Positions 45,619 to 57,714 of a DNA stretch of 64,000 nt are shown piece by piece. Source of the stretch: Holothuria scabra (lineage: Eukaryota > Echinodermata > Holothuroidea > Aspidochirotida > Holothuriidae); contig CM074195.1 of the NCBI GenBank assembly GCA_037179385.1, forward strand, positions 30,770,222 through 30,834,221. Direction: 5' to 3'. The first letter of the stretch is position 1. Each line of letters opens with the position of its first letter. The notes under the pieces were generated by a model, which was not told the DNA's origin, ran no database searches, and worked only from the letters and a program-made list of their open reading frames with translations. The position numbers were made by a program, and so were the translations under genes.

Positions 45619-48569
45619 TTCAGGTGAGCGTGTCGTGAGCTTGGCAGGGGTGGAGGAGGTAACAAAAGGTAAGAAAGAAAGTTTCGTCATGGATGGACTC
45701 TTAAATATTCCTTTTCGGAAACAACAAAGAGGACAACTTCCTCAATTGAGGGGTTCGTCTCTCTAACGACGGTGTGTACGTTTTCTGACATTGAAAGGCA
45801 GTGCACAACTAAATGTATGCCCCGTTGACTGAAACATTGCTACTTTCCTTCCCCAAAATCCTTGTAGAAGTTTTTGTAACCTTTACATAACACCCTTCTG
45901 TGTAAGGCTAACAATGTGGACCCTTATGGCTCTTTCAAGTTTTCATGTCATGGTCACCAAAGTTTTGAAGTAGAGGGTCTTGAACGATAGGCACGTGCCC
46001 CCATAATCTCGGTCCTAATAGAGTATTTCAAACAGAATGATAACTAAATCATATTTACCACTTATATTAGCTAAATTGTCTTGAATTTCACCCAATCTTA
46101 ATCTTCATAGAATAAATTGTATACAAACTCCATTTGATAAAATATCATATTTTAGGAGTATAGTCAGAAGCAGCATCCAAATAAAATTTATGGAAACTTC
46201 ATTTGGTAGTCAATATTATCGAAGTAAGAACATTTCAATTAAAGATCTGTCACCTGTCCTGAAAAATTAGAAATCACACGCTACCTGGAAAACAACTTCA
46301 GACCAATCTGGTCTGTTTGTTTAATGCCACCTCTTAGCGTCACACTCTTGAGCGTTTTATCTTAAAGAAGGCAGAAGGAAATGACGTCACGCCAGATTAA
46401 ATTTATAACGACGATGCTCCTCACCATCACATGGTGGCAGATAGATAGCTTCCCCTTCCTGCAACACATTCAATACAAGATTCAATTGCGGGAAACCGCG
46501 CAAATAAGTAAAAATGAAATTAAATCATGATTCCTTGAGTTCAATATGAACAATAGTGCCTATGTTTTAATAACAAATCCAGCTTTTAATTTATTTTCTT
46601 TTTTGCTAGTACAGTCGTTGTAACGATAAAGATGCTGATAAAACTGCTCTATTGTTTATAAACACTGCAATGGGTTTGTCACCAATTTATCGATGTAAAT
46701 AACAATTAGTCGAAACGCTAAATGTTACGGATCACTTACGGAGATTACATTCAATTGGTGAGTGTAATATACCAGGAGAAAAAATGTGTAGAGATGTATC
46801 ACGTCAATGCAAACTTCAAATATTCTCACCTTTATTGGTCAAATACAAATTAAGCACAGCCTTTAATGTGAGGACTCGAGAAAGCAAAACCTTCACTATT
46901 TGAAAGTCGCTTTTAAAGCATATCAAGTATGTTTCATATCAAACTTCCCTTTGTCAATTGTTGTGATTAATTATGTGTTTTGTGTTTTACCATTTCCCCT
47001 TTGTAAATAATTCGTGTTTGGTTACAATTGACCCTACGCACATGACGTCACAGAACTGCATGTTCTCCCTACGATTGAGGTAAGCTTGTAACCTTGCAAG
47101 CTCTGAAACTAGACTAGTAGATTGAACAAATATGAGTTAAGGAGCCCTTCCCAAAAGGGAATAATCTCATTTCCTCCGATCAGGAGATATTTTTTTCCAT
47201 GTTGTCCCCAATCTCCCTCGATATTGTTTTGCTCATTTTGTCAATAGCGCATGGGATTTAGAATTCGCTGGCAAACCTATAGTAATGGAACAAAATGTAT
47301 GTTTAGTGCGTTCATTGTCATAAGTACTAATGTGCCACGTCATAATTAGTTTTAAGAAGAAAAATGGATGTTTTCGTATTTCATCTTTGTTAAACCTTGT
47401 CTTCGTTGGGACATTTAGCCTTAACAATGTATTAGGTTAACGCTTTCTCCCGACGGGAGAAACGTCCGGACTGGATACAGACACTTACTTGTGTTTACAC
47501 AGACACTCAGATACTACTTAGATGTTGTGTATTGTTTACCCTGAAAAATTACCTTGTATGACGTCAGTACATAAGGTCTATATGGCAAAGTGATGAAAGA
47601 CGCAGAGTTTTAAAAAATGATTTTATGTTCATGTTTATATCTTAACAAAAATGCCAAATATTTTTGATTACTTCCAGTAAACAACTGTAACCAGCTTCCT
47701 TAGTCAAAACGAGGTCTGGAATTGACTGGTTTTGTCATCGATAAAATACGCGACTATATTTTATTATATCCGACTAAATTCACGGTGAAAAATTTCAGAA
47801 AAGAGAGATCATCAACGTTTTTCGTTTAGTCAAATATCACATACTTTCTTGGTTAGAAGGCGTAGATATGTTTTGACAAATTTGTGTTTACAGTGATAAA
47901 TAACCTTACTTCTTGAATTGTTGAAGTCTTTCCATACGCTCGATCATAGGATTAGCGTCATATTACTCGAAAAGAGAGAACATTGCTTTTCGTTTCAAAG
48001 GTCTTAGTCAATGGGCGAGTAATAGAGGCAGTCATCAACTTTTTGACACTATAAAATGAAATTTTAAGTGGAATCGTTGCACTTGAATATAAAAGGAGAA
48101 ATTTCCACCCATAGTAGGAATTCAATTTTTTACCCGTACATTACCATTATGACTCTCATAAATGATTTCTAAAAAACATGCCAGTCAGTCTGAAAAAATG
48201 TCATGAAATCAAACGATTCTGTGGATCCCGATTTTTTTTCATGGGTAAGCCTAGCCATCTCACTGCTCACTGTGTTTCATGTACATAGGAAAAAAACTGC
48301 TTTGTTGGAATTTACGGAAGAGAATATCATTAAACAATGATACCTTGCAGCCTTGCTGATTATAAAAACCTTCATACTTAAAGACATACTTTGAATTTCC
48401 CCAAACGTTACTATCATTTGCCTTGAAAATTTTTCAGTTGAGTGTTCATTGTACAGACATAATTTCTACTTCCTGAAATGTAAAAATGTTATCCATATTT
48501 CGTTTTGGAGGGCAGGGATACTTCATGGACGACATGTTATGCAGTTTGTGGATGGGAGTAGGATTCATA
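45619..48569. other. Noncoding stretch
   Basis: No gene recognised. Three perfect TGACGTCA palindromes lie here (46382, 47043, 47559); the group is treated as a finding. Confidence 0.5.
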
Positions 48570-49690
48570 ACATCAAAGGTTCACTGCACCGAATGTCCAT
48601 TTTTTCAAAGATTCACTAGATCGACGAACACAACACCGAAGGTTCGTTGGATCGAAGGCGCGCTGTATGAAAAGTTCATTAGATCAAAGGTTCAGTAGAT
48701 TGACGATTACTTTAGCGAATGTTCATAAGATCCAGGGTTCACTAGATCGACGAGCACTCCTAAGGTTACCGGGTCGAAGCCTCAGTAGATGAAAAGTTCA
48801 TTAAATCAAAGGTTTGGTAGATTGACGATTACTGTATCGAAGGTTCTTGGATTAAAGGTTCACTAGATGCAAAGCTAGATCAAAGGTTCACTGTATTGAT
48901 GATTACTATAACGAAGGTCTATTAGATCAAATGTCAACTAGATCGACTACCACTACACGGAAAATTCATTAAATCGAGCGTTCAATAGAAGTAACGTTCA
49001 CAGGATTAAAGGTTAACTAGATCGACGATCACTATACCAAGGTTCTTTGATCGAATGTTCAATAGATCGAAAGTTCACTGGACCAAAGTTCACTAGAGTG
49101 GCTGTCTCTCAACCGTAAGTTCATTAGATCCGAGGTTCACTAAGTCAAAAAATTCATCAGACCAAAGGATCACTTTATAGACCACACTGGACAAAAGGTT
49201 AATTAGATCGAACGTTCGTCAGGTCAAAAGTTCATGAGATCAAAGGTTCACTAGATTGATAGCCACTATATCGAAGGTTTATTTGATCCGTGGTTCACTA
49301 GATCAAAATTCATTAGAACAAAAGTCAACTCTACATCGACCACCACTTCTATCCGAAGCTTTATTAGATCAAACGTTCGCTAGATCAAAAGTTCATTAGA
49401 TCAAAGGTTCACTAGATCGACAACCACTATACTGAGGGTTCATTAAATCCGAAGTTCACTAGATCAAAAGTTCATTAGATCAAAGGTCTATAGATCCACG
49501 GCCACTCTACCGATTATTCACTGGAACAAAGGTTTGCTAGACCAAAAAGTCATTCCGTCAAAGCTGTACGCGATCGATAAACACTTTACCGAAGATTCAT
49601 TAGATCGCAGGTACAAAAGATGAAAAGTTCATCGGGTCAAATTTTCACTGGTCCGAAAGTTCGCGAATCGAATGTTGAATCATATGTGTG
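48570..49690. repeat. Degenerate minisatellite with higher-order unit of about 80 bp
   Basis: The basic monomer is about 16-17 bp, close to gttcactagatcaaaa or gttcattagatcgaa. Typically three such monomers are followed by one extended with gacgaccactataccgaa, giving a higher-order period near 70-80 bp. About 14 higher-order units are visible, each with substitutions and small indels. Short frames such as 48486-48698 (repeated FIRSKV) are translations of the array. I do not know a named family that matches. Confidence 0.85.
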
Positions 49691-49989
49691 AAACGGACTT
49701 TCGGACCTAGTGACCCTTCTGTTTAGTACAACTTCTACTAAAGCCGCGGTCATGCTACAACGAATTCGGATAGGATTGATCGCGATCGATAAACACTATA
49801 CCGAAGATTCATTAGATCGCAGGTACAAAAGATGAAAAGTTCATCGGGTCAAATTTTCACTGGTCCGAAAGTTCGCGAATCGAATGTTGAATCATATGTG
49901 TGAAACGGACTTTCGGACCTAGTGACCCTTCTGTTTAGTACAACTTCTACTAAAGCCGCGGTCATGCTACAACGAATTCGGATAGGATT
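49569..49989. repeat. Near-identical 209-bp tandem duplication
   Basis: Positions 49569-49777 and 49781-49989 are the same by eye except for one base (actttacc versus actatacc). Each copy spans the last minisatellite units, a hairpin (ggtccgaaagtt paired with an aactttcggacc-like arm) and the start of a MITE-like end (catgctacaacgaattcgg). The high identity contrasts with the heavily diverged array beside it. Confidence 0.92.
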
Positions 49990-50075
49990 CCGATCCGACT
50001 TATGTGAGTTTTATCAAAATTTCCTCTGATTGTAAAAAAACGGAAATTTGCCAACCAGTGTGAATATATATGAAA
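49955..50075. repeat. Half of a foldback MITE related to the 24.99-kb element
   Basis: The series gtcatgctacaacga, attcggataggatt, atgtgagtttt and tttcctctgatt parallels the left arm of the 24989-25383 MITE (gtcacactacagcga, atcggatcggatt, ttgtgagtatt, tctcctctctcc). The opposite arm was not found. Confidence 0.5.
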
Positions 50076-53000
50076 TGTAGTACTACTAAAATGAACTTGA
50101 TAAAATTTTGAAAACTCGCTACCCCACAGACAGCCAGAAATGGAGTTTCCTGGGTGCTAGCAGAATCGAACCAGTAGTTATTGCGAGCTTCTTTTGTAGT
50201 AACTGAAATTTTTACAGCACTTTTAAAATGGGCTAAATTCCAAGCAATCAAAAGATTAGTTTTGCCAGGTGAAGTGTCCCATAGGATGAAATAAGCCTAT
50301 CTTTGAAAAGTAAGTGTGTTCGAGGCAATGTCATACACGTTCATTTCTTTCTCGGAGAAAAAAAAAACCATTGGAAATTGTAAGTTGCTTTGTTATTCGC
50401 CTACTGATACAAGGAACAAACTTTGTTAGCTGAGGCAGCAAAATTAAAAGATTACGACAATCTACAGACGATACGCATTTAGGACAACTAACGTTTTGCA
50501 AACATAGTTTGGTGCAAGCGCTCGTAACATGTTTAAGCAGCTTTTCACATATATGCAAAAAACGCACTGATTCTACCTCTTCTCTCAAATGAATGATTAT
50601 TACCAAACTCTCACCCTTTGTGTCAACCTATACCCTCTACAAACCAGGGCTGTAGCTGGCCAAATCTGAATGCTGGGTAATTGTCTGACACCATATGGCA
50701 TTTAGCCAAATTTAAGCAATTATTTTGAAATTTCTACCTCATTTTATTTTAAGAAGTAATATTGGGGCTAGCTTTAGGTCTCATTGGGTGGGGAAGGTGC
50801 TTCTACTAGGAGTGCTGGAAGAAAAAGTCGAGTGAAGGGTGTGTGTTAAACAAAAGTAAGAAAAAAGTTATCCGGAAATGTATGTTTTGATCTAAGGGGT
50901 AGAAAACCTCAACTTTAACCATGCATATCGACAAACTGTGCAACTGTTTAAAATGTGTGTCAGTCAGTGTGGCAACTGACGAATCGTTTCCTTGACACTC
51001 CAAAAAGAAAAGTACGAAATGACCATCTTATCTTCGGAATTCTTATGAAAAGTAACTACTACAATTTTTATGTAAGGCATCACTAGGAACAGGAAGAAAT
51101 TTATTGGCGTCTACTCTGGCACAACAATATCTGTGGGTGCCGTAAAATGAACGCATTTTGCGATTGGAGAACTCAGAAGAACACCAACGGCTTGGCATGA
51201 CGTCAATTAAACAACGAAAAAATAACGGAAATGACAGGTTAAGTTTGAAAATTGTTGTTTTGCTTGGATCCCGATTGACTCACCAAGCAATCCATTCGAG
51301 ATCCAGAAAATGAGGGCGCTTCAGATTTGTGGGCACTCATTAAAGATTGAAAACTTGATGAAGTGAAAATGATGTTTATGTTTTATTAATGTCAAAATGA
51401 ATGACGAATGACGTCAGAGCTCGAAACACGTTATTGAACGTGATTGATATTTACCGTTTTTACTACAACTTCCATTCCAATTAATTAAACAGCAGCCAGA
51501 CATTATACTTGATTCTAAGGGGTTTTTTGGAGATTGCAATTTCATTTTAAACATTTCCCTGGAAATAAATTGTTAAGATTTAAAAAAAGTTCTTATTGTT
51601 GCTACCGTGTTTTTATCATCTTCCTCAACGGGATATTTTTGTAAATCACAATATCATCCATGTTTTTGTTTCTATGGTTCCATTTTTTCCATGCCATCTT
51701 TAACCTCATTTGAGGAATGTTTTTTCCCTAGTTATTCTTTTTCCACAATTCTTTAGGCTCATAGAAATACTATTCAAGTAAAATGAATAATATTGTCACT
51801 CTTTTATGAAACTAGCTAGGGATAATGATGAAAAGACTACATTTCAGAAAATTGCACCAAACGTAAAACCTCGTTCGAAAATCATAATAATTTTCTTTGA
51901 AGTATTCAAATTGATTTCTGACCGAAAACCTTTTCCCACACATCAAGAACTAACACATCAAATACTGGAAATACAAATTAAGTTAAAACACGTCAGGAGT
52001 GGTTTGAAGGTAGCAGGCATACCGTATCACTTTTCATCTGAATTTTTCTTCTGAAAATCAATAACTCAGTATTATAGTTATCCATGACTGGTGCAATTTC
52101 CTAGCCTCTAGTGAGTACAGACACCTTTTACTTCCATTTTCCTTCGTTTTACGCCAATTTCATCTCTGTTATAAATTATCTCAAATAAATGCTTCAGTTA
52201 TAGGTTAATAAAGAATGACAAATTATATTTGTCGGGTTGCCGCCTTCAGCTCTGAAATCAGGCGGAATGATAAGCGTTCGAATTAGTTCCATTTTCAAAA
52301 GAACGCCTAACTATCGGAAATTTATAGAACAGCCATTTTCTTCACGAATTGCATTTTTATCGTTAGAAACAAAATTTATTCATTCATTTCTATGATTTAG
52401 TTACATGTGTTTTAGGCACGTCAAAAATGCTTTGCCAGCTCCTGAGTACCCGAGGAAATATAGTTTTATCGGCAAACATTAAAGTAATCTTACATCCGGG
52501 AATCGATACGTCCATGATTTTTTAATTTCATACGTGTATTGGTTTACATTAGCTTCAGCGTTTGCAGAGACTTGGGAGTTGTTAAGGCAGCTTTCAAGCC
52601 GTTGCATAGCCGGGGCATTGGGTCACCACCCTTTTAAATGTTACTTCCTTAGCTCTAAAAATGCGTAAAAATTTTAACACAAATTTTTCTGCAATCAAAA
52701 GGTAACATATGTGGCAACGGATTGCGAACAAGAGCACCATCTATTTCCCAAATTTGAAAAAAGTGATTCACACCCCACCTCTCACACCCTACCGAAGCCA
52801 AGCAATCACACAACATACTGCATGGCAGAACTCCTTACTATAAGAAAAATATTTTTAAAAACTACTTTAAAAGGCAACGTTTGTGGCACCAGATTGCATA
52901 TAAATCTTCAAATATCCCTGAGGTGAGGGGACTAACCTTGTCCCATTTGACATCCCAGGATGAACGATCAAACAACCAACTTGCCTTGAAAAAAATCCTG

Positions 53001-53300
53001 ATTACGACACATGCCCTTTAACAATACCGGACCTTGCTCGTGAGAAACTAAAAGAATACTATCATGTTCTTTTTTGTGTCTTCCCAAATAAATTCCTTCT
53101 CTTGCTTTGCAATGTACACTGTGTTTAACTTAGCCTTATAAATTTTGTAATTTTGAGGGACAAAGAAAAACTGGGGTTGGGTTGGTTGAATGGGGGGTAA
53201 CCCCTTGTCAAAAGGTTAAGAGCTTACAACCCCTCCCAGTTTCACTGTTTCTCCGCCCATCCATCATACAGTCATATTATACACTTTGTGTGAGCTCAGT
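50076..53300. other. Noncoding stretch
   Basis: An orphan hAT-like end, cagggctgtagctggcc, lies at 50645-50661. The open frame at 51806-52054 has no recognisable domain. TGACGTCA occurs at 51198 and 51409. No gene recognised. Confidence 0.45.
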
Positions 53301-53308
53301 ACCCATGC

Positions 53309-53697
53309 CAGTGGCGTAGCTAGAATATTTTCGGGGGGGGGGGGGGGGGTTCGAAGCTCGAAAATTTTCCCAAAACCTTTCAGTTTAAGATTCAGTTTCC
53401 AGTGATTAATTAGATTAATTTTCCGAACAGATTATGTAGATTATTTTCCGAACCAGTCCTTTAAAGTAAGGTAAACATCATACGTTTTCCGGGTTTGCAG
53501 GGTTATTATGTCTAGACAACGGTAAGCTATTTTTCAGCACCATCCTTGGTTTAGCACAAAGTAGGATCTTATAGTGAGAAAACTTTAAAGAAATAGGAAA
53601 AGAAGTATTATTTCGTCAAATTGAAATTTCCCCCAATTTCCCCAAAATATTTCCCAGGGGGGCACATGCCCCCCCCCCCTCATTGGCTACGCCACGG
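53309..53697. mobile_element. hAT-type MITE, 389 bp, with perfect 8-bp TSD
   Basis: The left end cagtggcgtagct and the right end ggctacgccacgg are inverted repeats with a mutated terminal base. The flanking repeats acccatgc (53301-53308 and 53698-53705) are identical. A 17-G tract (53333-53349) sits next to the left end, and a hairpin with an 11-C tract (53657-53679) next to the right end. Confidence 0.83.
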
Positions 53698-53705
53698 ACC
53701 CATGC

Positions 53706-56700
53706 ATAGGAACGGAACGGTTTTGTTAATGTTGGACGACATTCACAGCTGTTTCTATGTACAAGGGTAATACAGTTGCTCCTTCTCAGGCTAGTCACTA
53801 CAGCACTACGGAGGGCTCCATCTTTGGGATATATTGTCTTCAGGAAAAAATTTTTGCAATCTTTTCAATCAATCATTGGAGCAGAAGTTTAGGCGTTAAA
53901 TTTCCCTTTCGTCTTTTGCTCTTTTCGTCCAAACTAGGAAATCTGTGCTTTCCGCTTACAGTCATGTCAAGTTGCGAAGAACTGGGCTGCTTTAAAGGAA
54001 TGTAGAGATTCATCATTGCGATAAAGAAACCCATGGCAACGATGGGGTCAGTATGTCCTACATCGATGGCGCAGAACAAAGTTTGATAATAAAAAAAAAA
54101 TTGAAAAGCAGGGAGGGATGAGTATGCATGTTTTTTCTTTTGTTTTTTGTAATGTAAGAGCGCCCTCAATTTGATTGAGAGTACAAGATTATCAATTATT
54201 TTCACATTGTGTGATTAATTATCAGAAATGAGTAATTATCCATGTATAGTGTGAAAATGTGAAATGTGTATTATTCTTCTGCCGCCAAATCTACTTAAAA
54301 CCTTGGATATCAGGGACAGCCATAAAGGTATTAGTTCCAATGCAAAATAAAAAAGCATTGAGTGGTATCATACTTTTTACACGAGACTGCAAAATGTTTA
54401 CAATTTATGTTTTAACGAACCATAAAAAAAACTTTTTATGAGAGACTTCTGGTGCAGATACTGCAAATTAATTGACTCTTTTCCTGGTAGGAATTCATAA
54501 TACTAAACCTAGGAAATACCATCAAAAGCTTACTGTTATATTAGTCATTTTAATTCGGACAGGTCGCAAGCTTCGTGAAGTCGAGTTAAAAGAGTAGTCC
54601 AAAAGCTTATGAAAACTATTTAAGGATGTTGAAAATATTGTGAAACAACGTCCTGGCAGCAGAAATAGGTTCAAAATGCTTTCACCATGGAGAACACAAC
54701 TTGCTAAGCAGTCAGATTGGCAGATACCCCCTTGCAGCTAGGGAGAGGACGTCACCTTACTTCATTTTCTGTTTTGGGCACATTTTGTACCGCAAAGCTT
54801 GGAGTGTAAATGGACTCCAAGCAGCAAAGTATACATCGGTAACTGTAGGTTGCGATGGAGGTGCATAAACAGAGCCACTTTGAATTCTCATAATAGCGAA
54901 TGATTTCCAATAAATGAATCTACACTTGCGCAGCTGAACTCAAATAAGAATATGCCATTAGGTGACGATTAGGTTTCCAATGCTAATGTGCAGCACTCAC
55001 ACGGACTGCCAAACAAAAGTCTGTTAACACAGTTTACAAACCAAAGTGAATCCATGACGTCAGAGAAAAGGCCTCAAAAATATTAATGAGGCGGACTCGT
55101 TCGTTTTGAAGTACAAAATTTGCCAGGTTTTTCGCCTTTCTTCACGTCTGCAAGGCCGATTTTCCTCCAGAAAAAAAAAATGGAGCTTAATGTATGCGTT
55201 CTTTCAAACATGCTGTGCCCCTGCCAAGTGGCTTTGGACTATTCTTTTAATGCAATAATTATATCCATGTGCATTTAATTTAAAATTAGCTTCCATTAGA
55301 TATTTTAATTTCTTGATTGTCTATTCAGCTTCGTGGTATTATATTCACTTTAACCATCTTATGTACTGACATGTTTTCTTAAGTACATGTGTGGGTGTGA
55401 ATGCAAATGTAAAATGGGTTTAAATGTTTACTCGAGTGTATACATTTTTGTCCTGTTGTAAAGTTTCTTTCTGCTTAGAAAGGAACATCACATTGATATC
55501 GATAACTTAAAGGAACAATCAGATATTGATAATGAATATTCACCTTTCGTCCCGGCACTTCGTTTTTCCTTTTAAACTGAATATTTAACAGCCTAGAATA
55601 AACATGTATTGAAGAAGTACCTCAAGTAAACGAAACGTCAGATCTGCGTTAATACCTGTTGAAGGGGAATTTTGTAATATTTTCCGTGTGAAAAATACAC
55701 GCAGATGAGTCATAGCGTTAGACCATGATGACTGGTTATTTTTTGTTATTTTTAGTTTGCATGATTTTCAGTGAGTATGATTATGGTGGAGAATTAAAGT
55801 TGGCGTGGAAGACCTCTAAAAACAATCTGATTGTCCATCTAAAAAGGGTGATGAATATAAAATTACATTTCAATGCTTATTATTAGTCGGCAAGTTTCAC
55901 ATGAATGGAACATATATTTGTACGTAGGATATGTAGATTGTTCAGGTTAAAACATTTGTCATTGATGTGTAGAAAATTTTGCAGAAAAGGGAAAATTGAT
56001 GCATTTTAAGAATTGACTCAATATGCCGCTTTAATCTAAAAAGCTTTCGCATCTAACATCATAAAGACAGAAATCTCTTTGCATATGTGTGTCTTGGTCA
56101 TTAAGTTATCATATAAATTTTGGTTTGTTATGAGTGGGTTATTAAACGCGTGGGAGGTAAGAAGATTTTTGTTTTGCCTTGGTTTATAATTTATGTTTAA
56201 CTCTGGCAATCTTTTCCGAGTGCCCTACTTGATGAGCAATTTCGAATTTTTGTAAAATGCATGCATTGCTCCTCAATTCGATTGGTATTTTTAGAATAAC
56301 ATTATATGAAATGATGCAAGAATCTTCCACGTAAAGGAAAAATCTCTGAGACGAAATTAGAACAAAACCATATTAACCGTCCCACGACTAACAACTAAAA
56401 CATGATTATTTGCAATTGCCTTTTTAAAAACAAAGGTCCGCGTGAATTTAATACAGGTCTACAGAGTCGTAATGACAGTAGTGATTTTTTCCGCAAATAA
56501 CCTTACGTAATCAAATGCAAAGGATTAGTTTGTTCAAGCCCACCATAAAGAGTTTCGAAGTAAAATATTTCAGGAAAAATAATCGTACACAGTTTATGAC
56601 ATTGCTCCTTTGCTTTCTTCAAAGGCCTAATCCTCTTACTTCAAACAGTTCCAATTCTCTTAATCTACTTACTTAAATCCTTAGTTCCCACAACGTCTAT

Positions 56701-57057
56701 AACTTATCCTCATCCAGACACAGCTTCATACAGTCAGTTTATTGCTTCGGGTGAGTCTGCAAGCAATACACTGACAATGTGTGTATATTATGGAGGTAAT
56801 ACTTTGTTTGGGCAGTAACTTAATGGTGCTGTCAATCAATTTTTTGTGAGCTACTTCAAAAAATTAGTTTGTTGTGTTACACATACGTGTTGATGTTACG
56901 TTTAAACTCACATAATTAACTGACTGACCGACTAATTAATTAACTAAAAACTTAAATAATTTATTGGCGTTCATGAGATCATTCAAGCAGTATTGTTTTA
57001 GTCTGATTGTTCGATTGTTCAATGATGACTCTTTTAAAGTAGATTCATATGACGTCA
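53706..57057. other. Noncoding stretch
   Basis: No firm gene. A perfect 9-bp stem with 8-nt loop lies at 54797-54822 (gcttggagt/actccaagc). A 66-bp exon-like segment (56685-56750) is listed separately. A motif near 55608-55640 only partly resembles a hammerhead core. Confidence 0.45.
56685..56750 (+). CDS. Candidate micro-exon, unknown protein
   Basis: A pyrimidine-rich tract ending ctacttacttaaatccttag precedes a 66-bp segment that ends at a consensus donor, cgg|gtgagt. One frame reads PTTSITYPHPDTASYSQFIA, a Ser/Thr/Pro-rich peptide. The splice signals are good, but the segment is too short to exclude chance and no partner exon was found. Confidence 0.22.
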
Positions 57058-57143
57058 TGGTTTGGTTAGACAGTTCCACTACCTGCCGTCAGCTGCTTCT
57101 TGGTTTGGTTAGCCACTTTTACTACCTACCGTCAGGTGCTTCT
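57058..57143. repeat. 43-bp direct tandem duplication
   Basis: Two copies (57058-57100 and 57101-57143) share tggtttggttag, actacct, ccgtca and gcttctt in order, with several substitutions. Confidence 0.75.
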
Positions 57144-57307
57144 TAGGTAACCTCAAGCCCTAGGTCTTCACTTCACTACAACTTTTGTTCGGTAGTCAAG
57201 AAAGAAGAGGGACTCTTGATGTCAGTAAAACACTCTATAGTCAGTTGTGTTTGTAATGAAGAGTTCATCCAGTAAACGGGTTAATTTCAGAACAGGCTTT
57301 TGTGACT

Positions 57308-57471
57308 CTGTAATAGACCTATTTCCAAATAGCAATTAAAATGAATTGTGAGATAGAGTTTTGGGTGTGCGTCATTTAAACCACAGTAAAATGCGATTGA
57401 CAAAAATGACAAACACCAAAACTCTATACCACAATCCTTTGTAATTCCTATTTGGAAATATGTCTATACAG
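57308..57471. mobile_element. Palindromic MITE, 164 bp
   Basis: The left arm starts ctgtaatagacctatttcc, and the reverse complement of the right arm starts ctgtatagacatatttcc. Similarity continues through the shared tagagttttgg block, about 55 bp per arm, so the element could fold almost end to end. Boundaries and target duplication are unclear; a TA duplication is possible. It has no coding capacity. Confidence 0.75.
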
Positions 57472-57661
57472 GTGTACTAGACAAAGGATTTGTTTAAATG
57501 ACTCTCTCCCCAAAGTACAAATTCAGTGGTAGTCCACAGAAATACTCGGTTAACATAACAGTGTGGTCGACAGCTAATTCAAAAAGTAGCGAAGATCATA
57601 TTAGCCAGCATGCCCTGTACTGAGAGTGTTTCAGTTTCATGTTGGGGACTTTCATACTCAC

Positions 57662-57714
57662 TCTGAAGCAATTGATTAAGATTTTGTCTGGCCGCTAGGA
57701 CAAATTTTGAATAG
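57662..57714 (-). CDS. Candidate short exon, unknown protein
   Basis: On the minus strand a pyrimidine-rich acceptor (aagccccttccacag) and a consensus donor (aga|gtgagt) bound 53 bp. One frame is open and reads YSKFVLAARQNLNQLLQ, which would form a helix. At least one other frame is closed. It is too short to be convincing alone. Confidence 0.2.

Noticed and set aside
48486..48698. Open frame with repeated FIRSKV
   Set aside because: A translation of the minisatellite; the frame is not kept across units.
55608..55640. Third hammerhead-like motif (ttgaaga ... gaaacgtc)
   Set aside because: The first core base is T instead of C and the helix I arms do not pair.
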